A stretch of 6,513 nucleotides of DNA from Dehalococcoidia bacterium. Its GTDB lineage: Bacteria; Chloroflexota; Dehalococcoidia; UBA2979. This document shows positions 1 to 6,234 of this stretch, in pieces. Position 1 is the stretch's first letter, and every line of letters begins with the position of its first letter. The stretch lies in contig JABIST010000306.1 of the NCBI GenBank assembly GCA_018700215.1, positions 1 through 6,513 of the forward strand, read 5' to 3'. The notes beneath the pieces are model-generated. The model ran no database searches. It had not been told where the DNA came from and saw only the letters and a list, made by a program, of their open reading frames with translations. A program made the translations under genes and the position numbers.

Positions 1-343
1 CCGCCAGCGTCTCGGCCGCCTCCGGGTCGTGCGCAATGTGCGGCGTCCACGCATCCAGATAACGCACGGCTGCCTCCTCGAGGATCGCTTCGCCGACGTC
101 GACCCCTAGCTCAGCGGTGGCTTCGGCGATGATGTCGGCCAGCGTGCCGGAGCGCTGATCGGTGGTGGTGCGGGTCCAGCGGCGCGCTTCAATCTGGCCG
201 AAGCGGCGCATCAGGGTCGGTTCGTCTTCGGGGAGGTGGGGCGCCAGATGCTCGGCTGCCAGTTGCCACATATCGGCAAGCTCGATGTCGGCGTAGCGAC
301 TGAGCGTGCCGCCCCAATCAAAGATCACGGCGCGGATCGTCAC
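1..343 (-). CDS. HAD-superfamily hydrolase, N-terminal part (truncated by window edge)
   Basis: The first 114 codons of a protein that continues beyond the left edge. The N-terminus, VTIRAVIFDWGGTL, is HAD motif I: a hydrophobic strand, then the nucleophile Asp9 and Thr13. The following helical region (to about residue 110) fits the cap of a subfamily I HAD enzyme, and full HADs of this kind are usually about 220-240 residues. The canonical motif is DxDxT, but here the second Asp is Gly11 (DWGGT). This recalls phosphonatases (Ala there) and haloacid dehalogenases (Tyr there), so an ordinary phosphatase role is not assured; substrate unknown. The GTG start is chosen because it overlaps the upstream TGA in a GTGA junction and lies just before motif I. 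A weak GGTGAG ribosome site lies about 7 bases upstream. It is probably translationally coupled to the CorC-like gene. The family call is strong; motifs II-IV are outside the window. Confidence 0.86.
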   Translation of the reverse strand, partial: MTIRAVIFDWGGTLSRYADIELADMWQLAAEHLAPHLPEDEPTLMRRFGQIEARRWTRTTTDQRSGTLADIIAEATAELGVDVGEAILEEAAVRYLDAWTPHIAHDPEAAETLA

Positions 344-1614
344 TCGGCACTCACCGCCGGCACCGCCGCTTCCAGTGGTTCCACCGCGACACGCGCGATC
401 CGCCGCTCGTCCATCGCCAGCACCGTGAAGCGGAAGCCGTGCAGGTCGATGTACTCGCCGCGCTCTGGGAAGCGGCGCATGTGGTGCAGCATCAGACCGG
501 CCACCGTGTTCGCGTCCACGTCCGTCATGTCGACATCCACCTCGTTCGAGAGATCGACCAGCAGGGTGCTGCCATCGAGGATGAGCCGGCCCGTCCGACG
601 TCCCTCCTCCACACCGCTCGGCTCCTCACCGCTCTCGCTGCGGATTCGGCCAACCACCTCTTCCATGATGTCCTCGAGCGTGACGAGGCCAGAGGTCACC
701 CCAAATTCGTCGACCAGCATCACCAGGTAGGCGCCGCGGTTGCGCATTAGGTCTAGTACGTTCGCGATCGGTGCGTGCTCGGACTGGAAGATCGCCGGAC
801 GCATGATGTCGCGCGCCGTACGTTCGCCGAGACCCTCCAGGTGGGCTGCATTGAGGTCGCTGACGTGCACGTAGCCAGTGACTTCCTCCGGGCTGTCGGC
901 ATAGACAGGGAGGCGCTGGAAGCCGACTTCGGAGAGTTGGGCGGCGACCTCGATCAGTGGCTGATCTTGCGGGACGGCGACCATGTCCATCCGCGAGACC
1001 ATGATCTCCTGCACCTGACGCTGCTCCAGCATCAGCGCGCCCAGCATCCGTTCGGACGCCTCCGTCTCCAGTGCGCCTGCTTCCGCGCCAACACGGATCG
1101 CGGTGCGCAGTTCGGCGGCGCTGAGCACCGTTGCGCCGGTGAGCTGCTCGCCACCGAACAGACGGATCAGCAAGCGGGTCAGTGCGTCCAGCATCGCAAC
1201 GAGTGGCCGGTTCAGCGTGGCCCAGAGCCGCAGCGGCACGGCGTAGAGGCGAGCGAACGCGAAGGCGTGGCTCAGCGCCATTGTCTTCGGTGTGACCTCG
1301 CCGAACAGCACCAGCAAGACGGTGATGATTACCGTGGCCGCCAGTACCCCGCTGCCTCCAGCGATCAGTTCGCCGGCAATCACCGTGCCCACCGCGGCGG
1401 CTCCGGTGTTTACGAGGTTGTTGCCCAGCAGAATCGCACTCAGCAGGCTGTGCGGCCGTTCCAACAGCGTCGACACCAGGTGTGCGCCGGGCGTGCCCTC
1501 GCGCAGCCGGTGCTCCAGTCGCACCCGATCCAGCGAGAGAAAGGCGGTCTCCGCGCTGGAGAAGAAGGCGGAGAGCAGCAGCAGGATGAACAGCAGTACG
1601 AAGTAGGTGGCCAA
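340..1614 (-). CDS. CNNM/CorC-HlyC family membrane protein with CBS pair
   Basis: A 424-residue integral membrane protein of the CNNM/CorC (TlyC, 'hemolysin-related') family, which is linked to divalent cation (Mg2+/Co2+) efflux or homeostasis in characterised members. Domains in order: a DUF21/CNNM membrane domain at about 1-150, with SSAET at 19-23, GNNLVN at 64-69 and FGEVTPKT at 104-111; two CBS domains from about 205 to 325, opening with IMVSRMDMVAVP and closing with DEFGVTSGLVTLEDIMEEVVG at about 302-322; and the C-terminal CorC_HlyC domain at about 340-412, with DGST and the NTVAGL segment. Length and order match the family. The start codon is TTG; it is supported by a strong GGAGG six bases upstream and because it directly precedes the first membrane helix. 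The gene is 74 bp downstream of the methyltransferase gene and overlaps the HAD gene by four bases. 'Hemolysin' in databases is historical; ion transport is family inference, not shown here. Confidence 0.95.
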   Translation of the reverse strand: MATYFVLLFILLLLSAFFSSAETAFLSLDRVRLEHRLREGTPGAHLVSTLLERPHSLLSAILLGNNLVNTGAAAVGTVIAGELIAGGSGVLAATVIITVLLVLFGEVTPKTMALSHAFAFARLYAVPLRLWATLNRPLVAMLDALTRLLIRLFGGEQLTGATVLSAAELRTAIRVGAEAGALETEASERMLGALMLEQRQVQEIMVSRMDMVAVPQDQPLIEVAAQLSEVGFQRLPVYADSPEEVTGYVHVSDLNAAHLEGLGERTARDIMRPAIFQSEHAPIANVLDLMRNRGAYLVMLVDEFGVTSGLVTLEDIMEEVVGRIRSESGEEPSGVEEGRRTGRLILDGSTLLVDLSNEVDVDMTDVDANTVAGLMLHHMRRFPERGEYIDLHGFRFTVLAMDERRIARVAVEPLEAAVPAVSAE

Positions 1615-1620
1615 GTGCGT

Positions 1621-1625
1621 CCTCC
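1621..1625 (-). promoter_or_regulatory. Shine-Dalgarno site fixing the TTG start of the CorC-like gene
   Basis: On the minus strand the sequence TGGAGGACGCAC immediately precedes TTG at 1614. GGAGG is a full anti-SD match with a 6-base spacer. No in-frame ATG lies near, so this site decides the start. Confidence 0.75.
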
Positions 1626-1688
1626 AGAGCCGCCAGCGTAGCGAGGATCAAGGTCGGGTGCGTCGCTCGTCGGCTGTCGCCGATCGCC

Positions 1689-2486
1689 TCAGCGCTGGCC
1701 ACACGTCCACGTGGCTTCGAGTGTCCGAGGGAACCGGCCGCTCGGTTCCAGGGCGATCAGCGTGGCGCGGAGATCCGACTCGAACGCATCCACCCGGTCG
1801 CCGAGGATGTCGCGGTTGGCGAACGAGGTGGAGTAGAGATAGCCAACCACTTCATCCAGCGTCCAGGTGACGATCGCGGTGGTGCTGCCGCTGCTGACCT
1901 CCTTGAACGGTGAGTCGCGCAGCAGCTCCTCATGACTGCGCGCCACGCCCTGGTAGTAGCCGCTGCCGGCGCGCCGGCGTTCGCCAAGGTGGCGGCGAAC
2001 CACCTCACTCAGCGCCGCGATCCATGGTTCGTCGCCGATGCCCATGTCCGGGTTCCACAGTCCGGGCATGTCCAGTAGCGCCACCCCGCCGCCCGCCTGG
2101 ACCCACTGGTGACACCGGGCGAGCACACCATCGCCGTCCATCCAGTGGACCGCATTGCCAATCGTGACCAGCCGGTAGACGCCGGCAGCCGCCTGAAAAT
2201 CCTCGGCAGTCGACTCGTGCCAGTCGATGTCGGTCACACCTCGGTCGGCGGCGTCCTGCCTCGCATACGCCAGCATCGCTGTGCTCATGTCCACGCCATC
2301 GACGCCCTCGAACCGATCGCGCAGCGCGAGCGCGACGTGCCCGGTGCCGGCCCCGAGGTCCAGCAGCCGCCCGCTGCCGTCCAGCGCGAAGTGAGCCGTG
2401 AGCGCCTCGTAGAGCGCGGGCGGGTAGTCCGGGCGGTAGCGCGCGTAGTAATCCTCGGTACCCGCGAACACGAGGTTCGAACTCAC
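1689..2486 (-). CDS. Class I SAM-dependent methyltransferase
   Basis: A 265-residue cytosolic methyltransferase of the Methyltransf_11/25 type. Visible features are the N-terminal YYARYRPDYPPALYEAL segment (13-29), common in this family; SAM-binding motif I, LLDLGAGTG (41-49); GVDMS at 64-68, whose Asp66 is placed to contact the ribose hydroxyls of SAM; and the NAVHWMD segment at 111-117, equivalent to the (A/H)HW(F/M)D motif 4 region. The C-terminal 100 residues, including GYYQGVARSHEELL, would shape the acceptor site. The substrate cannot be read from sequence; small-molecule methyltransferase is the safest call. The start is GTG at 2486, overlapping the yqeC stop as GTGA, with GAGGTG eight bases upstream (2500-2495). 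The 4-base overlap implies coupled translation with yqeC. The 74-bp gap to the next gene shows no clear terminator, so co-transcription with the CorC-like gene is likely. Confidence 0.92.
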   Translation of the reverse strand: MSSNLVFAGTEDYYARYRPDYPPALYEALTAHFALDGSGRLLDLGAGTGHVALALRDRFEGVDGVDMSTAMLAYARQDAADRGVTDIDWHESTAEDFQAAAGVYRLVTIGNAVHWMDGDGVLARCHQWVQAGGGVALLDMPGLWNPDMGIGDEPWIAALSEVVRRHLGERRRAGSGYYQGVARSHEELLRDSPFKEVSSGSTTAIVTWTLDEVVGYLYSTSFANRDILGDRVDAFESDLRATLIALEPSGRFPRTLEATWTCGQR

Positions 2487-3250
2487 GAGCCGAGCACCTC
2501 AAGCACCGGCTGCTCGCGATCACGGAGTGACGAGACGACGACCAGCGGGACGCCGGCCGCGCGAATCGCCTCGGCCAGATCGTGCGCAGCGGCAGGGTCA
2601 ATGTCCGCCTGGTTGACGAGGACGCTGTAGCTGCGATTGCCGACGTGGCTGCGACCGCCGCGCTGATCGGCGAGGACGTGCGCGATTACCTCGGCGGTGC
2701 ACCGCTCCGCGGGGCCGACGATCGCACGCACGCGTTCGGGGCGGTGCACGTGTTCGTCGTCGAGCGGAGCATCCAGCGCACGCAGTCCAACGACGGCGAC
2801 CACGTGAGTTGCACTGCTGGGGATCACCGGCTCGTGCTCGGCAGGTGCTTTGAACGGAAGCATCTTGCTGCCGTCCGCCTCCAGCGCCAGCAAGCCCAGC
2901 CCGGGCAGTGCAGCTAACGCGTCGGCGATCTCGGGGGTGATCGGCTGCAGGCGTCCCTTCGTTCCGTCTCCGCTGTGCATGACCAGTGGGCGGTCCGACG
3001 AAAGTGCATCACGCGCTAGATCGATGATCGTCTCGTCGCTGGCCGCGATCATCGTCGTCGGGAGATCGGGAAGCGAGCGTGGGGTGAACCGGGTGGTGCC
3101 TGCGAGGATGGCGGGGCGACCGAGGGCAGCGGCCTCGCTGCCGAGGCGGTAGAGCAGCGAGGTCTTGCCGCCGCCGCCGACGATGGCGACCACGGGGGGA
3201 TTCGCTTCGTCCAGGTTGAGTGCGCGCCAGAGGGCGGGTTCGATAGTCAC
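2483..3250 (-). CDS. yqeC: YqeC family putative selenium-dependent hydroxylase accessory protein
   Basis: A 255-residue nucleotide-binding protein of the YqeC family, found in genomes with selenium-dependent molybdenum hydroxylases and near molybdenum cofactor genes; its biochemical role is unproven. Seen in the sequence: a P-loop, IVGGGGKTSLL (23-33); TTRF at 52-55; the signature EADGSK at 124-129 followed by KAPAEHEPVIP at 134-144; and VNQAD at 212-216, resembling a GTPase-like base-recognition segment. Length agrees with the family (about 230-260). The frame stays open upstream to 3760, but that extension is Arg/Pro-rich and antisense to mobA. The GTG at 3250, 19 residues before the P-loop strand, is therefore the best start, though I see no good ribosome site there. 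It heads the minus-strand run, overlaps the methyltransferase gene by four bases, and is divergent from mobA with 35 bp between. Confidence 0.9.
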   Translation of the reverse strand: MTIEPALWRALNLDEANPPVVAIVGGGGKTSLLYRLGSEAAALGRPAILAGTTRFTPRSLPDLPTTMIAASDETIIDLARDALSSDRPLVMHSGDGTKGRLQPITPEIADALAALPGLGLLALEADGSKMLPFKAPAEHEPVIPSSATHVVAVVGLRALDAPLDDEHVHRPERVRAIVGPAERCTAEVIAHVLADQRGGRSHVGNRSYSVLVNQADIDPAAAHDLAEAIRAAGVPLVVVSSLRDREQPVLEVLGS

Positions 3251-3255
3251 CGTTC

Positions 3256-3261
3256 TATGAT
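3256..3261 (+). promoter_or_regulatory. Candidate -10 element for mobA
   Basis: TATGAT matches the sigma-70 -10 consensus at five of six positions. It sits in the 35-bp spacer between yqeC and mobA and would give a leader of about 18 bases. No -35 match is visible at 16-18 bp upstream, and that region lies inside the first codons of yqeC, so initiation may depend on an activator or another sigma factor. Tentative. Confidence 0.35.
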
Positions 3262-3285
3262 CGGGGTAAGAGCGAAGGCGGGGCA

Positions 3286-3879
3286 ATGGCAGAGTTGACA
3301 GGAATCGTGCTGGCCGGCGGACGGTCGCGCCGGATGGGCGAGGACAAAGCCTCGCTGATGCTCGATGGCGTGAGTCTGCTGCAGCGCTGCGTGGACCGTC
3401 TCGCGTCGGTCGCCGACGAGTTGGTGCTGGTCGGCGCCCCGGGCCGTGCGCTGCCCTCGGTGCTGTCCGATCTGCCGATGCGCACGGTCGAAGACCCGGT
3501 CGAGGGTGAGGGTCCGCTGATGGGAATGGCGGTTGGCCTCCAGGTAGCGAGCGCGCCGGTCGCCGTGGTGGTCGCCGTCGATATGCCGCTGCTGGAGCCG
3601 GAGTTGCTGCGTCTGCTCGCGAGCCGCGTGAACGCGACACATCGCTGGGTGGTGCCGATCGCGAACGACCGCCCGCAGCCGCTCTGCTCCGCCTTCTCCG
3701 TCGACGCCCTGAGTGTGATCCGCGCCCACCTCGATGCCGGGGACCGCGCGCCGATGGCATTGGCGGCGGACCTCGATGCGTATCGGATGCAGGCAGAAGA
3801 GTGGAGCGCAGTGGACGCGGAGGGACGCTCGTTCCTGAACGTGAACACGCCCGAGGAGTTCGCCGAACTGGTCCGGTGA
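3286..3879 (+). CDS. mobA: Molybdenum cofactor guanylyltransferase MobA
   Basis: A 197-residue cytosolic nucleotidyltransferase expected to transfer GMP from GTP to Mo-molybdopterin, producing the guanine dinucleotide form used by DMSO-reductase-family enzymes. Seen in order: the GTP-binding loop LAGGRSRRMGEDK (9-21) with Lys21; VEDPVEGEGPLMGM (68-81); the metal-binding VDMP (98-101) with Asp99; the MobA-like PQPLCSAF (130-137); and the closing FLNVNTPEEF (183-192). That closing motif favours MobA over the cytidylyltransferase MocA, which usually ends with an IDTPEDL-like motif. Length matches MobA (about 190-200). The start is ATG with GAAGG (3274-3278) seven bases upstream. It is transcribed away from yqeC and converges with the DUF6159 gene, stopping 22 bp from that gene's end. 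MocA-like or dual specificity cannot be fully excluded from sequence. Confidence 0.93.
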   Translation: MAELTGIVLAGGRSRRMGEDKASLMLDGVSLLQRCVDRLASVADELVLVGAPGRALPSVLSDLPMRTVEDPVEGEGPLMGMAVGLQVASAPVAVVVAVDMPLLEPELLRLLASRVNATHRWVVPIANDRPQPLCSAFSVDALSVIRAHLDAGDRAPMALAADLDAYRMQAEEWSAVDAEGRSFLNVNTPEEFAELVR

Positions 3880-3897
3880 CTGCCGTTCGTCGGGCAG
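3880..3897 (+). terminator. Weak hairpin in the convergent mobA/DUF6159 gap
   Basis: CTGCC and GGCAG can pair as a 5-bp stem around an 8-base loop directly after the mobA stop. There is no T-tract on either strand, so this is at best a weak or bidirectional termination structure. Confidence 0.2.
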
Positions 3898-3901
3898 CTG
3901 C

Positions 3902-4744
3902 CTACAGCGCGCGGTACGCGCCGGACAGCGTGTTGCGGTCGAACTCCAGCGGGCTCTCGCCAAGCGCGTACTCGTAGAGCGCTGCCTTGAAGATCCCCTC
4001 CATCGCCTGAACGGTCCCAATCGCGATCGGGATCGTGATCGCCCCCACCGCGATGCCCGCGATCGGAGTGACGAAGAAGAGCAGCGCCGCCGGCACGATC
4101 GCGATCAGGAACGCGCCGAAGTAGACGATGCTGAAGCCGAACGAGGCCGCGAACTGCCGGCCCCAGGTTTCGCGGAACAGGCTAGACGATCGTTTGATCG
4201 CACCAATCGGTCCAATGCCCTCTGCAACCAGCACCGGAATCACGAAGAAGGTCAGGTAGGCCCAGACGCCGCCGACCATGCTCAGGATGATCTGCCCGAT
4301 GAAGTTACCCTTCAGCTTGTCTCGCAGGATCTGCAGGACCAGCCCGATGGTGGCCGAGATCAACGCCCACGCGATGATCGCCGGCAGGTGCGACATCGCC
4401 GCCTTCAGGCCGCTCTTGATGTTCGGATCGCCACCGCGCAGCCGCTCCAGCGCCGCCGCGACCAGTGCCGCATTGAAAAAGATCACGATGAAGGACGCGG
4501 AAAAATACATCGCCGCGGTAACCGCATAGTCCACCGGGGCGATTTCTTCACTGCCGCCGGTGTTGCTCGCCGTATCCAGCCGGTCCAGCGTGCCAGTCCC
4601 GGATGCAATCCCCAGGAACAACAGCAGCATCACGATCAGCCCGATCCCGGACATGATCGGAAACAGAATCAGCTCGCGGTCTTTCTGGAGCACGCGCCAG
4701 CTTGTCTTCATGAGTTCGAATGTGTGACCAATAGTTCTGAACAT
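3902..4744 (-). CDS. DUF6159 family multi-pass membrane protein
   Basis: A 280-residue membrane protein of unknown function. The N-terminus MFRTIGHTFELMKTSWRVLQKDRELILFP is amphipathic and charged, then hydrophobic segments follow at about 26-46, 74-99, 120-140, 148-171, 200-222 and 224-248, giving about six membrane spans. A conserved-looking cytosolic stretch after span four, VAEGIGPIGAIKRSSSLFRETWG (173-195), is typical of DUF6159 proteins, a family I recognise by pattern only. The reading frame stays open upstream to 4825. I choose ATG at 4744 because family homology begins there and a TACACT -10-like element ends six bases before it, fitting a leaderless transcript. The extension (MPHRALMLSES...) looks non-coding and overlaps the divergent promoter region. 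It is divergent from the MscS-type channel gene; a shared envelope or osmotic role is only inference. Confidence 0.86.
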   Translation of the reverse strand: MFRTIGHTFELMKTSWRVLQKDRELILFPIMSGIGLIVMLLLFLGIASGTGTLDRLDTASNTGGSEEIAPVDYAVTAAMYFSASFIVIFFNAALVAAALERLRGGDPNIKSGLKAAMSHLPAIIAWALISATIGLVLQILRDKLKGNFIGQIILSMVGGVWAYLTFFVIPVLVAEGIGPIGAIKRSSSLFRETWGRQFAASFGFSIVYFGAFLIAIVPAALLFFVTPIAGIAVGAITIPIAIGTVQAMEGIFKAALYEYALGESPLEFDRNTLSGAYRAL

Positions 4745-4750
4745 GTCGGC

Positions 4751-4756
4751 AGTGTA
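4751..4756 (-). promoter_or_regulatory. Candidate -10 element giving a leaderless DUF6159 transcript
   Basis: TACACT (TANNNT form) on the minus strand ends six bases before ATG 4744, with no Shine-Dalgarno sequence between. Transcription would then start at or near the A of the start codon, as in leaderless mRNAs. The -35 position would fall at 4774-4779, without a consensus match. Confidence 0.4.
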
Positions 4757-4768
4757 GCCGATCACGTG

Positions 4769-4784
4769 CTGCGCTGGTGCGCAG
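4769..4784. repeat. Perfect inverted repeat in the divergent promoter region
   Basis: CTGCGC-TGGT-GCGCAG is a 16-base dyad with 6-bp arms and a 4-base centre. It lies in the 96-bp spacer between the DUF6159 and channel genes and covers the expected -35 positions of both candidate promoters. It could be a repressor or activator operator; a GC-rich chance palindrome is the alternative. Confidence 0.45.
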
Positions 4785-4801
4785 TTAGCGGTTGATTCCG
4801 A

Positions 4802-4807
4802 TAGCAT
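4802..4807 (+). promoter_or_regulatory. Candidate -10 element for the MscS-type channel gene
   Basis: TAGCAT fits the relaxed TANNNT form. A start about six bases downstream would give a leader of about 27 bases to ATG 4841. The -35 position (4779-4784) has no consensus and overlaps one arm of the inverted repeat. Weak by itself. Confidence 0.25.
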
Positions 4808-4840
4808 CAGGGCGCGGTGGGGCAAACCGATGGGGTTGCC

Positions 4841-5956
4841 ATGTTTGATTTCGATGTATCTCAGTCTCAGCTAGAAGAGACGGCTGTCGCCGCTGCGATC
4901 GCGGTCGGCGGGTTCCTCCTCGCCTGGCTCGTCGCCAAGCTGTCACGTGTGGTGATCCACGCCTTCACCAAAACCACTGAGACCGAAATCGACGATGTAT
5001 TGGCCAACGCGCTGCGCGGCCCCGTCGTCGCGTTCGTCGCGCTCCAGGGCCTGTTCATCGCCCTTCGCACCCTCTCCTACCTCGATCAGCACACCAACAC
5101 GATCCAGCGCACCTGGGTCGCGCTCGCCCTGATGATCGTCGTGATCGCCGTCCGACGCGTCGTCCTCGAGCTCGTCGACTGGCTCTCCACGCGCCCCGGC
5201 GTCTCCGAGCTGCCCGGGTTCGATGCGCGCTCGATGCCCTTTGTCCGCCGGATTCTGAACGTCCTCGTGCTCTCTGTCGGCACGCTACTGGTGATGGATG
5301 CCGTCGGCATCTCCATCAGCCCCCTGCTCGCCGGGCTCGGGCTCGGCGGTTTCGCCGTCGCGTTGGCGCTGCAGCCGCTGCTCAGCAACATCTTCGCCAG
5401 CTCCTACGTCATCACCGACGCCTCGATCGCTGTCGGCGACTACGTCGAGGTGGCCGGGGGCCCCACGGGCGTCGTCGAAGACATCGGCTGGCGAGCCACC
5501 CGCATTCGCACCTTCGACAACAACATCTCGATGGTGCCGAACGCTGCCGTCGCGGACTCCATCATCACCAACTACGACTCAGCCGACGCCCGTGCCGACG
5601 CACGCGTCGACTGTGGCATCGCCTACGAAGAAGACCTCGAGCGGGTTGAGGCGATCGTGCTGGACGAGGTATCGAAGCTCCTGGAGCTGGACTACGTGGA
5701 TGCGGCCCGCACGCCGCTCTTCCGCTACTCGCAGTTCGCCGATTCCAACGTCAACTTCTTCGTGAAGATGCGCGCCGTCACCTGGGGCGACTCGTTCCTC
5801 CTCAAGCACGAGCTGATGAAGTGCATCCACCGCCGCCTCACCGCCGAGGGCGTGGTGATTAACTACCCGGCTCGCCGCCTGATGCTGGCGAGCGAAGACG
5901 TCGAGGGCTTCGAGCGCCTCGGGAGCGCTCTGCGGAACGGCGGCACCAACTCGTAG
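4841..5956 (+). CDS. MscS-family mechanosensitive ion channel
   Basis: A 371-residue inner-membrane channel expected to open under membrane tension and release solutes during hypo-osmotic shock. Membrane segments are at about 14-34, 62-80, 92-113 and 136-156. Next comes the pore-lining TM3 with its Gly/Ala-rich helix LLAGLGLGGFAVALALQPLLSN (162-183). The beta domain follows at about 190-245, with DYVEVAGGPTGVVEDIGWRATRIRTFDNNISMVPNAAV, ending at IITNYDS. The C-terminal alpha/beta domain ends at VVINYPARRL (338-347), the counterpart of IPFPQR in MscS. It is longer than the 286-residue E. coli protein because of one or two extra N-terminal helices. ATG 4841 is preferred; GTG at 4817 in the same frame would add eight residues, has AGGG five bases upstream, and cannot be excluded. 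Leu codons favour CTC here, unlike mobA, which favours CTG. Confidence 0.95.
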   Translation: MFDFDVSQSQLEETAVAAAIAVGGFLLAWLVAKLSRVVIHAFTKTTETEIDDVLANALRGPVVAFVALQGLFIALRTLSYLDQHTNTIQRTWVALALMIVVIAVRRVVLELVDWLSTRPGVSELPGFDARSMPFVRRILNVLVLSVGTLLVMDAVGISISPLLAGLGLGGFAVALALQPLLSNIFASSYVITDASIAVGDYVEVAGGPTGVVEDIGWRATRIRTFDNNISMVPNAAVADSIITNYDSADARADARVDCGIAYEEDLERVEAIVLDEVSKLLELDYVDAARTPLFRYSQFADSNVNFFVKMRAVTWGDSFLLKHELMKCIHRRLTAEGVVINYPARRLMLASEDVEGFERLGSALRNGGTNS

Positions 5957-5985
5957 ACTCGCGCCATCTGAAGGCGGGTGTCGCG

Positions 5986-6222
5986 ATGAGCCAGGTCGAA
6001 GACGAGATTGCACGCCTTACCTCGGAGGATGGCTACCACATCGTCACCCGCACGGATCGCCTGGTGGAACTGGAGCGGAAGAACTCGTGGCTTGGCGTGG
6101 TCATCGGTGCTGTGCTCTCAATGGGTGGATCGGTCGTCCCCCGCACTCAGCGCATCTACCTGCACATCGACGAACACGGCGAAGCGGTTCTCCGCCTGCA
6201 TCCGCCGCACGAGGACAACTGA
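5986..6222 (+). CDS. Small single-span membrane protein, hypothetical
   Basis: A 78-residue protein without an assigned function. The N-terminal third (MSQVEDEIARLTSEDGYHIVTRTDRLVELERK) is soluble and begins with a short amphipathic helix. A hydrophobic segment of about 17 residues follows at 34-50 (SWLGVVIGAVLSMGGSV), then a basic linker and RIYLHIDEHGEAVLRL near the end. The pattern 'G-Y-x-V-x-x-R-T-D-x-x-x-x-L', then a hydrophobic segment, then 'R-x-x-Y-L-x-x-D-E-x-G' resembles small uncharacterised proteins I associate with Chloroflexota and other high-GC bacteria, here with a shorter membrane part. ATG is preceded by GAAGGCGGG, the same nine bases that precede mobA. It lies 29 bp after the channel stop, so co-transcription is likely. 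It could be a channel accessory protein, but nothing in the sequence proves it. Confidence 0.72.
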   Translation: MSQVEDEIARLTSEDGYHIVTRTDRLVELERKNSWLGVVIGAVLSMGGSVVPRTQRIYLHIDEHGEAVLRLHPPHEDN

Positions 6223-6234
6223 CCAACGCCCCGT

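Noticed and set aside
775..1641. 288-codon plus-strand open frame antisense to the CorC-like gene
   Set aside because: Low-quality composition (Gln/Arg/Glu-rich), no motif, and fully antisense to a well-supported gene.
1615..1688. Possible internal promoter (TACGCT at 1635-1640, minus strand) before the CorC-like gene
   Set aside because: No -35 partner at proper spacing and no terminator after the methyltransferase; co-transcription is simpler.
626..1702. Long minus-strand open frame (358 codons) overlapping the CorC-like gene
   Set aside because: Its product is Arg/Gly/His-rich without domain features, while the overlapping frame is a clear CNNM/CorC protein. Long shadow frames are expected at this G+C.
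3243..3258. ATAG-N8-CTAT inverted repeat across the yqeC start
   Set aside because: Only 4-bp arms, likely by chance; not enough to call an operator.
3251..3760. N-terminal extension of YqeC
   Set aside because: The extension is Arg/Pro/Ser-rich, is antisense to mobA, and has no family similarity; YqeC length fits the GTG at 3250.
3247..4020. Two minus-strand frames (3247-4020 and 3255-3848) antisense to mobA
   Set aside because: They lie opposite a complete MobA with all motifs and encode His/Arg- or Ser/Arg-rich nonsense.
4745..4825. 27-residue extension of the DUF6159 protein
   Set aside because: Family-like sequence begins at MFRTIG; the extension overlaps the divergent promoter region and the 5' end of the channel frame.
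6223..6234. Terminator between the two convergent genes at the right end
   Set aside because: The 12-base gap has no hairpin or T-tract.
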